A stretch of 64,000 nucleotides of DNA, from positions 44,666-108,665 of the forward strand of contig NZ_MJAH01000016.1 of NCBI RefSeq assembly GCF_001746295.1. The letters are read 5' to 3'. Below, one piece after another: positions 57,512 to 64,000 of this stretch (positions within the stretch are counted from its first letter, which is position 1; every line of letters starts with the position of its first letter). Under the pieces are notes generated by a model, which saw nothing but the letters and a program-made list of their open reading frames with translations, had not been told where the DNA came from and did no database searches. The stretch is from Streptomyces sp. LUP47B (GTDB taxonomy: Bacteria > Actinomycetota > Actinomycetes > Streptomycetales > Streptomycetaceae). Made by a program: the position numbers and the translations under genes.

Positions 57512-57978
57512 AGGCCCCGGACACCTCCAAGAGGAGCCAACCGCGCTCCGCCAGGCGCCGCGCTTTCGACCGCACTCCCTCGACCTTCGCCGTCTCCGTG
57601 GCTAAGCGGCCCGTGACCCGTGGATCGCTGCTGTTCCCGCACCCCCAGAATGCGCTGATAGTCCGGCGCCAAAACCGTCACCGGCAACCCTTCCCGCCAG
57701 GGCGGCACCGTCGAGCCCGGCACCCGCGCGAGCGACGGCGCCGCTTCCTCCTCGGCCTCGGACCCGGTCACGGAGGTGGTCGCGGCAGCCGAAGCTGGCA
57801 GGGCCTCGACCAGCTCTTCCCGCGCGATCACCCGCCAGTCCAGATCGATCTCCGCGGCCTCCAACACCTCAGCCAACCGGGCGACTTCCTTGCGCAGCCC
57901 TTCCACCCGCACACGGGCCGCTGTCTCCCGCTCCTCCAGCATTCCCAGCACCGGCCCCATCGCGCACCCCTCGCTCAC
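57459..57978 (-). pseudogene. Frameshifted coiled-coil/winged-helix protein
   Basis: From 57978 the frame gives EERETAARVRVEGLRKEVAR and LAEVLEAAEIDLDWRVIARE, a coiled coil, then VPPWREGLPVTVLAPDYQRI. Near 57640 the homology moves to another frame: VTGRLATETAKVEGVRSKAR, then RLAERGWLLLEVSGAFSAG. The whole resembles a Streptomyces family with N-terminal coil and C-terminal winged helix often found beside transposases. Its 3' end overlaps the IS5 fragment. Confidence 0.6.
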
Positions 57979-58372
57979 GGAGCGGAAACAAGCCGCCGGA
58001 TGCCTCTCTCATTCCGAGCTACACCATGCCTGACCAGTAGAAATCAAGTGATCACGATCGGTTGAGATACGGCTTCTCAAGTCATCGGCCTGCGCTGTGC
58101 CGGACAGTGACGGCGTGAGGGGGCGCAGAACATCGACCCCCGTACCGTCCCCCCAACGGCCTCACTGGCCGGGGTGGCCTATCCCGCCTTCGCTCGCGCG
58201 GACGACGAAAAGCAGCGGGCACCCGGCGAGTGGAGCGCGGGCCTGGCTGCGCGGCGGAGCGGAGACCGACGCCGAAGCTGGGATCCGCAGCCAAGGTCAC
58301 GTCCCTACTCGCCATCGAGGGACATGGCGTTCATAGGACCCGCGACAACGTTCAAAGCTCGCTTTCGGACCG
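57979..58372. other. Gene-free stretch
   Basis: I see no supported gene, hairpin or repeat. Short ORFs here have biased Arg/Pro/Ser composition typical of chance frames in GC-rich DNA. Confidence 0.5.
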
Positions 58373-59467
58373 TCAGGCGTTGAGTGCGTCGATCAAAGCC
58401 TTGACGACGTCCTCCGTCGTGGCTGTGCCACCGACGTCGCGGGTCAGGATGCCCGCGGCGGTCGTGGCCTCGATCGCCTTGTTCAGGCGGGCGGCCTGGT
58501 CGGGCAGGCCGAAGTGCTCCAGCATCAGGGCCGCGCTGCCGACCGCACCGATCGGGTTGGCCAGGCCTTGGCCCGCGATGTCCGGCGCGGAGCCGTGCAC
58601 CGGCTCGAACATGCTGGGGAAGCGGCGCTCGGGGTTGAGGTTGGCGCTGGCGGCCAGGCCCAGGCTGCCGGCCAGCGCGCTGCCGAGGTCGGAGAGGATG
58701 TCGGCGTTGAGGTTGGAGGCGACGACGACCGAGAGGTCCTCCGGCTTCAGCACGAACTTCGCCGACATCGCGTCCACGAGCACACTCTCCGTCTCGACGT
58801 CCGGGTAGTCGGCGGCGACGCGCTTGAAGACGTCGTCCCACAGGACCATGCCGTACTGCTGGGCGTTGCTCTTGGTGACGGAGGAGACCTTCTTGTGGGC
58901 CCGGGTACGGGCCAGGTCGAAAGCGAACCGCATGATCCGCTCGCAGCCCACCTCGGTGAACAGGGCCGACTGGACGGCGACTTCACCCCCAGGGCCGCGC
59001 CCGCCGAGGTTGCGGCCGCCGAGGCCCGCGTACTCGCCCTCGCTGTTCTCACGGACGACGACCCAGTCCAGCTCCGTGTCGTCGGCCTTGCGCAGCGGAC
59101 TCTGGACTCCGGGCAGGAAGTGCACGGGGCGGACATTGGCCCACTGGTCGAAGTTCTGGCAGATCTTCAGGCGCAGACCCCACAGGCTGACGTGGTCGGG
59201 GACGGTGGGCCAGCCGACCGCGCCGAAGTAGATCGCGTCGAAGTCCTTGAGCCGCTCCAGGCCGTCGTCGTCCATCATCTTGCCCGTGCGCCCGTAGAAC
59301 TCGCAGCCCCAGGGGAACTCCTCCCAGGCGAAGGCGAACGGGGCGGCGGAGCTCTTGGAGGTCTCGGCCAGGGCGTCCAGAACGGCTCGCCCGGCGCCGA
59401 CGACCTCCTTGCCCACCCCGTCGGCGGGGATGGCGGCGATGCGGAACGTGCGGGGTGCGGCTGTCAT
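58373..59467 (-). CDS. Tartrate/D-malate dehydrogenase (isopropylmalate dehydrogenase family)
   Basis: 364 residues from an ATG six bases after GGAGG. A full beta-decarboxylating dehydrogenase: IPADGVGKEVVGAGRAVLDA, DAIYFGAVGWP, QNFDQWANVRPVHFLPGV, RENSEGEYAG, KSNAQQYGM, VDAMSAKFVLKPEDLSVVVA, and EPVHGSAPDIAGQGLANP. The WANVRP and GLGGR features and REN-SEGEY favour the tartrate dehydrogenase/D-malate branch over LeuB or Icd. It needs NAD, Mn and K ions. Product glycerate would feed the kinase encoded at 60523. Regulated by the adjacent LysR gene. Confidence 0.88.
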   Translation of the reverse strand: MTAAPRTFRIAAIPADGVGKEVVGAGRAVLDALAETSKSSAAPFAFAWEEFPWGCEFYGRTGKMMDDDGLERLKDFDAIYFGAVGWPTVPDHVSLWGLRLKICQNFDQWANVRPVHFLPGVQSPLRKADDTELDWVVVRENSEGEYAGLGGRNLGGRGPGGEVAVQSALFTEVGCERIMRFAFDLARTRAHKKVSSVTKSNAQQYGMVLWDDVFKRVAADYPDVETESVLVDAMSAKFVLKPEDLSVVVASNLNADILSDLGSALAGSLGLAASANLNPERRFPSMFEPVHGSAPDIAGQGLANPIGAVGSAALMLEHFGLPDQAARLNKAIEATTAAGILTRDVGGTATTEDVVKALIDALNA

Positions 59468-59546
59468 GGGTGCCTCCGGCTCGCTGTCGTGCGGTCGGAT
59501 TCGAGTCAACACACCGACGTCACGGCACGTCCAAGACCTGCTTTCG

Positions 59547-59561
59547 ATACGACGTATAGGC
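59547..59561. promoter_or_regulatory. LysR-box candidate between LysR and dehydrogenase genes
   Basis: ATACG-A-CGTAT is a perfect 11-bp palindrome (59547-59557) and continues as CGTATAGGC (59553-59561). The same CGTATAGGC recurs upstream of dctA at 63175-63183, suggesting a shared regulator. Confidence 0.6.
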
Positions 59562-59580
59562 GTGGCCGATCGGTCCTGCG

Positions 59581-60480
59581 TCACGCGTCGCGTGCCCGCC
59601 GCTGCGCCAGCGACTCTGTGAGCGTGAGGAAGGCGCGCGCGGCCGGGGTCAGGTGGGCGGGCAGGCTGACCATAGCCACGTGGAGGTGGGCGGTCGGCTC
59701 GATGGGCGCGACCACCGCGCCGCAGCGGCGGGCCAGCCGGGTCCATGAGGAGGGCAGCACCGCGACGCCGACCCCGGTGAGGACCAGCGGCAGGATCGAC
59801 GTGCGGTGGTCGACGACCGTCACGATCTCCGTTCCGGTGCCGCCCGCGGTGATGTCGTCGACGATGTCGCGCATCAGGCTGCCGGTGCGGGAGGCGATGA
59901 GCTTCTGGCCGGCGAGGCCCTCGGGGCGGATCGTGACGTCGTCCTCGATCGCCCCGCCGGGTGCGGCGACGACCACGAACGGCTGGTCCTCGACATGCAG
60001 GACGTCGAGCCCGGACGGGTGCACGGGGGCGGCACTGCCCAGCAGGCCCAGTTCGCAGGCGCCGCTGCGGACCAGGGAGACGACCTCGTCCGGGGTGAAG
60101 GCGGCCTGGGTGCTCACCGTCACCGACGGATGCAGCTCGGCGAAGCGGTTGATGAGGGTGGTGAGCGGTTCGATACCGGGCGAGGGCATGGTGGCGACCT
60201 CGACGGTGCCGCCGTGCAGCCCGGCGAGCGCGGCGGCGGTGTCCCGTACGGCGTCCAGGTCCCGCAGCACCCGCCGGCTCGGCTCCAGCAGTTCCGCACC
60301 GGCCTCGCTCAGTACGACGCCCCGCCCCACCCGGTGGAACAGCGCCACCCCGAGATCGGCCTCCAGGTTCGCCATCGCCTGGGACAGCGATGGCTGGGCC
60401 ACGTGGAGCGCGGCGGCGGCCTTGCTGAAACCGCCCTGCTCGACGATGGCGAGGAAGTACTCCAACTGCCGGGCGTCCAC
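59581..60480 (-). CDS. LysR-family regulator
   Basis: 299 residues from a GTG with GGGGAGG six bases upstream. The N-terminal HTH (RQLEYFLAIVEQGGFSKAAA, ALHVAQPSLSQAMANLEADL) and a periplasmic-binding-like effector domain (VEVATMPSPGIEPLTTLINR, AVLPSSWTRLARRCG) are both complete. It is transcribed in the same direction as the dehydrogenase gene, with a palindromic LysR-type box in the 113-bp gap. A C4 or C3 hydroxy-acid such as tartrate is the likely inducer, from context. Confidence 0.92.
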   Translation of the reverse strand: MDARQLEYFLAIVEQGGFSKAAAALHVAQPSLSQAMANLEADLGVALFHRVGRGVVLSEAGAELLEPSRRVLRDLDAVRDTAAALAGLHGGTVEVATMPSPGIEPLTTLINRFAELHPSVTVSTQAAFTPDEVVSLVRSGACELGLLGSAAPVHPSGLDVLHVEDQPFVVVAAPGGAIEDDVTIRPEGLAGQKLIASRTGSLMRDIVDDITAGGTGTEIVTVVDHRTSILPLVLTGVGVAVLPSSWTRLARRCGAVVAPIEPTAHLHVAMVSLPAHLTPAARAFLTLTESLAQRRARDA

Positions 60481-60522
60481 CGTGCCTCCCCACTCTGTGC
60501 TGGTACGACAGGCGGAGCGAGC

Positions 60523-61674
60523 CTACCTGCCGGTTTCCGTTCCTCCGCGTCCGATCCAACGGTCGGCGAGGGTCCGCCCGCACTGGGCGAGCAGCCGCGC
60601 GGACAGGGCGCTGTCCTGCGCGCAGTCCTGGTCGGTCAGGTCCGTCAGGGCCTGGACGGAATGGAAGTGGGCGGCGGTCCGGTCCGCGGGCAGGGTGCAG
60701 CGGCCGGCCACCGCGTGCACCGCCACTCCCAGTCGACGGGCCCGCCGGGCGAGCGCGACCGGCAGCTTGCCCGACAGCGACTGTTCGTCGAGGCTGCCTT
60801 CGCCGGTCACGACGAAGTCGCTCCCGGCCAGCAGGTCGTCGGCTCCGAGTAGGTTGAGGAAGTAATCGGCCCCTGAGCACACCCGTCCGCCCAGCAGCAT
60901 CCCGGCGTATCCCAGCCCGCCGGCCGCACCGGCACCGCGGATTTCGGCAAGACCTGCCGCCTCAGTGACGGCGGCCGCCTCCAGTCGCCGTACGAAACCG
61001 GCGAGCGCGCGGTCCAGTTCCCGCACTTCGCTTGCGGTCGCCCCCTTCTGAGGACTGTAGACGGCGGCCGTGCCCGTCGTCCCGAGCAACGGGTTGTCCA
61101 CATCGGTGGCGAGGACGACGTCGACTCCCGCCAAAGCCGCGCGTGCCTGGGCGAGGTCGACGGTACGGAGATCGGCGAGTCCTGAGCCGCCCGGGCCGAT
61201 GGGTGTGCCGTTCTCCCGGGCCAGCACCGCACTGAGGGACTGCAGCATGCCCGCGCCGCCGTCGGTGGTGGCGACCCCGCCCAGGGCGAGGACGATCGTG
61301 TCCGCTCCGCCTGTCAGCGCGTACTGGAGGGCCTCACCGATGCCCCGGCTCGTGGCCGTGAGCGGTACCTTGCGCCCGCCCGGCAGGACGCCGAGTCCGC
61401 AGATGGCCGCCGCCTCGATGAGGACGGTACCGCCGTGCACCGCGACCTCGGCCGTGACTGGCCGGCCTACCGGCCCGGTTACCGTGATCTTCTCGGGGCT
61501 GAACCGGCCCGCGCAGGCGGCGGCCACGCTCCCCTCGCCCCCGTCCGCCAGCGCGAGTCGGTCGACCCGGGCGTGGGGGGCGGCTTCCAGTAGCCCGCGT
61601 TCAAGTGCGCGGGCGGCCTCGTCGGCGCTCAGGGAGCCCTTGAACTTGTCCGGGGCTATCAGCACGGACACCAT
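60523..61674 (-). CDS. glxK: Glycerate kinase (GlxK/GarK type)
   Basis: 383 residues from the ATG that overlaps the dctA stop (ATGA). Family motifs are in order: VLIAPDKFKGSLSADEAARA, LADGGEGSVAA, GGVATTDGGAGMLQSLSAVL, VLATDVDNPLLG, GAAGGLGYAGMLLG and FVVTGEGSLDEQSLSGK. It phosphorylates D-glycerate to 2-phosphoglycerate. The coupling to dctA and the neighbouring tartrate-type dehydrogenase give a complete route from imported tartrate to glycolysis. Confidence 0.95.
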   Translation of the reverse strand: MVSVLIAPDKFKGSLSADEAARALERGLLEAAPHARVDRLALADGGEGSVAAACAGRFSPEKITVTGPVGRPVTAEVAVHGGTVLIEAAAICGLGVLPGGRKVPLTATSRGIGEALQYALTGGADTIVLALGGVATTDGGAGMLQSLSAVLARENGTPIGPGGSGLADLRTVDLAQARAALAGVDVVLATDVDNPLLGTTGTAAVYSPQKGATASEVRELDRALAGFVRRLEAAAVTEAAGLAEIRGAGAAGGLGYAGMLLGGRVCSGADYFLNLLGADDLLAGSDFVVTGEGSLDEQSLSGKLPVALARRARRLGVAVHAVAGRCTLPADRTAAHFHSVQALTDLTDQDCAQDSALSARLLAQCGRTLADRWIGRGGTETGR

Positions 61675-63068
61675 CAGGACGGCACCTCGGCGGTCTGCGG
61701 GACGGGGGACGGGGCGACCGGCCGGACGTCTTCGGCCTCGGTGGTCAGCGGCGGCTCGCCCGCCTTGCCGGCCAGCACCGCTCGAGCCCGCTCCACGTCC
61801 AGACCGTTCTCCCACTTGGCGACGAACAGAGTGGCGACGGCGTTGCCGAAGAAGTTGACCAAGGCCCGGCACTCTGACATGAACTTGTCGATGCCGAAGA
61901 TGAGCATGATGCCCGCCGCCGGAACGGAGCCGACCGTCGACAGTGTCGCGGTAAGCGCGATGAACCCGCCGCCCGCGACGCCCGCGGCACCCTTGGACGT
62001 CAACAACATGACGGCCAGGAGCACGAGTTGCTGGCCGACGGAGAGGGAGGTGTCGGTGGCCTGGGCTATGTAGAGGGTGGCCAGCGAGAGGTAGATCGCC
62101 GCGCCGTCGAGGTTGAAGCTGTAGCCGGTCGGCACCACCAGGCCGACCGTGGACCGCTCCGCACCCATGAACTGGAGCTTGCGCATCAGTCCGGGAAGGG
62201 CGGGCTCGGCGGTCGAGGTGCCGAGGATCAGCCAGAACTCCTCCTTGAAGTAGCGGAAGAGCTGGAAGATGTTCAGCCGCACGTACAGGGCGAGCACAGC
62301 ACCGAGCACGACGACGACGAAAACGGCGGAGGTGACGTAGAAGAGGAGGATCAGCGAGCCGAGGCTGGTCAGGGTGGACAGGCCGAACTTCCCGATGGCG
62401 TACGACATCGCGCCGAAGGCGCCGAGCGGGGCAGCCTTCATGACGAACGACAGGACCTTGAAGACGACCTCGGTCAGGCGTCCCACGGCCGCGATGATCG
62501 GCTCGCCCGTCTTCCCCACCATCTTCACCGCAATGCCGAAGACGACGGCCAGGAAGATGACCTGAAGGATGTTCCCCTCGACGAACGGGCCGAAGAAGCT
62601 GTTCGGCACGATGTTGGTGAGGAACTCCCACCAGTGCTGGTGCTCCCCCTGCGAGACGTACTGGCTCGCGTCGCCAGACGTCTTCAGTGTCGACGGGTCG
62701 GCGTGCACGCCGTCGCCGAGCCGGAAGATGTTGATCGCCACCAGACCCGTCAGGAGAGCGGCGATCGTGCCGACCTGAAAGTAGGTCAGCGCCTTGATCC
62801 CGGTGCGTCCGACCTTCTTTAGGTCCGCGACGCCGACGATGCCACCGATGATCGTCAAAAAGACGATCGGGCCGATCAGCATCTTCATCGCGGTGATGAA
62901 CGTCGTGCCGATCGGCTCCATGTCGGTGGCCAGATCCGGCCACCGCCAGCCCAGCACGACGCCGATCACGATCGCCACCAGCACCTGGACGTACAACTGC
63001 CGATACCACGGCTTCACCGTGATGCGCGCGGCTTGCTCGGCTCGTCCGTTGTCCGGGGTATGCGTCAT
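61674..63068 (-). CDS. dctA: C4-dicarboxylate:cation symporter DctA
   Basis: 464 residues, about eight membrane helices plus re-entrant loops. Sodium:dicarboxylate family signatures: YVQVLVAIVIGVVLGW, MKMLIGPIVFLTIIGGIVGV, FLTNIVPNSFFGPF, LGTSTAEPALPGLMRKLQFM (serine-rich hairpin), PTGYSFNLDGAAIYLSLATL and GFIALTATL. It imports succinate, malate, fumarate or tartrate with protons or sodium. It is the first gene of the dctA-glxK pair, and a palindrome about 110 nt upstream shares the CGTATAGGC core with the LysR/dehydrogenase promoter. Confidence 0.96.
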   Translation of the reverse strand: MTHTPDNGRAEQAARITVKPWYRQLYVQVLVAIVIGVVLGWRWPDLATDMEPIGTTFITAMKMLIGPIVFLTIIGGIVGVADLKKVGRTGIKALTYFQVGTIAALLTGLVAINIFRLGDGVHADPSTLKTSGDASQYVSQGEHQHWWEFLTNIVPNSFFGPFVEGNILQVIFLAVVFGIAVKMVGKTGEPIIAAVGRLTEVVFKVLSFVMKAAPLGAFGAMSYAIGKFGLSTLTSLGSLILLFYVTSAVFVVVVLGAVLALYVRLNIFQLFRYFKEEFWLILGTSTAEPALPGLMRKLQFMGAERSTVGLVVPTGYSFNLDGAAIYLSLATLYIAQATDTSLSVGQQLVLLAVMLLTSKGAAGVAGGGFIALTATLSTVGSVPAAGIMLIFGIDKFMSECRALVNFFGNAVATLFVAKWENGLDVERARAVLAGKAGEPPLTTEAEDVRPVAPSPVPQTAEVPS

Positions 63069-63715
63069 TGCAGCCTCCCTGATCGCGCGACACCGAGCCC
63101 GATCGGTACGCGCCGACTTTCGCCACAGTGAACCGGGCCACAGATGAGGGGTCCACGACCAAAAATCGATGCCCCGTATAGGCCAGGCCTATCAGTACCG
63201 GCACAGGCCGCAGGCTCCACTGCGCGAGTGAAGGCCACCCGCGCATGACTGAGTGGATGTGCTCTGGTCGGGTCGCCTCCCTGGGTCGTGCGTCGCACCG
63301 GCGAGAGGGCCGGGCGACTGGCAGTCGACACCTTGACGGCGTCGACCTCCGCCCAGCCCGCCCCACGACGGCTCGACCATGCCGAGTAGTCTCTTCTCGC
63401 GCCGGCTCAGGGCGCGCGGGCGTCGCCGACGGTCAGGTCGCCAGAGAGCGGGAGGCTACACGAGACGAGCCGCTCCTTCGGTCCATACCCGGCCCCACTG
63501 CCAGCCAGGTACGACGCTGTCGCCAGGTGCAGTCCGTGCCACGGGGGATCTCGGAGACGGTGAGAGCCGGCTCCTCGGGTGTGAACACCTCACGGATCCG
63601 TACCGCCCGCGACATAACTGACTCAGCCGTTGTCGGCGGCGGCTGAATCGTGGTTCTGGATCACTTTTAGTGCCGGAGCCACGGAGGGTCACCACAACCG
63701 CGATCATGAACGGCC
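63069..63715. other. Gene-free stretch upstream of dctA
   Basis: No gene supported in about 650 bp; ORFs here have chance-like composition. It holds the dctA promoter region and, near 63650-63715, the outer part of an ISL3-type end (GGGTCACCACAACCG) next to a transposase scrap. Confidence 0.5.
63175..63192. promoter_or_regulatory. Palindrome upstream of dctA sharing the LysR motif
   Basis: ATAGGCC-A-GGCCTAT (63178-63192) is a perfect palindrome; with the preceding bases it includes CGTATAGGC, also found at 59553-59561. It lies about 110 nt before the dctA start. Confidence 0.6.
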
Positions 63716-63790
63716 TCACGCTGCGAGGAGGACCCGCTTGCGGAGCAGGTCGAAGTTGGCCCAGCCGAACATCTGCCGTTTCAGCATCTT
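63716..63790 (-). pseudogene. ISL3-family transposase C-terminal scrap
   Basis: The minus strand reads KMLKRQMFGWANFDLLRKR followed by VLLAA and a stop, the invariant end of ISL3 transposases. Only 24 codons remain. The bases beyond the stop (about 63655-63715) contain GGTCACCACAACC, similar to ISL3 terminal repeats. Remnant of a different ISL3 copy from that at 53.5 kb. Confidence 0.75.
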
Positions 63791-63848
63791 AAAAGTTACG
63801 TGGAATCTGCCAGGGTGATCATGTCTCCTCCACGGACTTGGGAGATGG

Positions 63849-64000
63849 CTTGAGCGGCACGACGGTGCTCAAGGAGAAGTGGGCGGTGCTCGGCCGGCAC
63901 GAGCAGGCGGCAGGCTGGCTGACGGTCTGGACGGATCTGGGACGGGCACCGCGCACGATCGATGCCTACGGCCGGGGACTGGCCCGCAAGTCGGCGGGGC
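63849..64000 (+). CDS. Tyrosine recombinase/integrase, N-terminal part, cut by window edge
   Basis: A TTG start seven bases after GGGAG opens a frame to the window end (50 codons). The sequence KEKWAVLGRHEQAAGWLTVW, then RAPRTIDAYGRGLARKSAG matches the SAM-like core-binding domain of phage-type integrases, in which a T-x-x-x-Y segment is typical. The catalytic domain is beyond the edge. The nearby ISL3 scrap points to a mobile-element border. Confidence 0.65.

Noticed and set aside
58373..60880. 835-residue minus-strand ORF
   Set aside because: The true dehydrogenase starts at 59467 with a good ribosome site; the upstream part is antiparallel or out of frame to the LysR gene.
60523..63366. 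947-residue minus-strand ORF
   Set aside because: Only the glycerate kinase part after 61674 is real; the rest lies over dctA in another frame.

Overview
The window is high-GC actinomycete DNA, almost certainly from a Streptomyces chromosome and probably an arm or accessory region. The evidence is a complete conservon, rare TTA leucine codons, GTG and TTG starts with AGGAGG-type ribosome sites, a GntR/TetR/MarR/AraC/HxlR/Lrp/LysR regulator set, and Streptomyces-typical small families. Many broken genes and transposase scraps, one intact-ended transposon and a recombinase at the right edge suggest plastic DNA. No rRNA, tRNA or CRISPR array was seen.

Layout. 0-2.6 kb: a GntR regulator cut by the left edge, its probable operator and two genes with GHKL ATPase-type modules. 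3.1-8.9 kb: a conservon, cvnABCD plus two P450 genes (CYP157-like without ExxR, and CYP154-like), then a Nudix-like gene. 9.0-11.1 kb: small genes and a damaged XRE/TPR regulator. 11.4-17.2 kb: an acyl-CoA oxidase, a protein of unknown role, an MmyB-type regulator, a P450 and a butyrolactone-receptor-like TetR. The gene content matches avenolide (butenolide hormone) loci; three of the genes carry a TTA codon and the P450 is frameshifted before its haem cysteine. 17.4-20.5 kb: a tandem stem-loop leader in which three hairpins share one hexaloop, a secreted protein whose ribosome site lies inside a hairpin, a stand-alone TrpA homologue, a membrane protein and a second secreted protein.

20.8-30.6 kb is a DNA-damage island: a LexA paralogue, an SRAP protein, DnaE2 with an ImuB-like partner, Ku and the stub of an ATP-dependent ligase, with SOS-box-like sites before lexA and dnaE2. 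30.7-34.3 kb: an SDR-DUF1330 fusion divergent from an HxlR regulator, a CGNR protein and an MBL-fold hydrolase. 34.7-38 kb: homoserine dehydrogenase and aldehyde dehydrogenase followed by a shredded aspartase, with an Lrp regulator; together these could take homoserine to aspartate and fumarate. 38.1-44.9 kb is rich in relics (prolyl oligopeptidase, muconate cycloisomerase, PaaX, aldo/keto reductase) around a large SpoIIE phosphatase and an AraC/monooxygenase pair.

45-50.2 kb: a leftward catabolic operon (FAH-alpha/beta hydrolase fusion, cupin, tautomerase, SDR) divergent from a GntR regulator and a carboxymuconolactone decarboxylase-like gene. 50.8-53.2 kb: MarR, quinone oxidoreductase and pirin. 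53.5-57 kb: an ISL3-family transposon with 30-bp ends and an 8-bp target duplication, carrying a TetR/alpha-beta hydrolase pair. 58.4-63.1 kb: a coherent tartrate-type module (DctA uptake, tartrate/malate dehydrogenase, glycerate kinase, LysR). The right end holds an ISL3 scrap and the start of a tyrosine recombinase.
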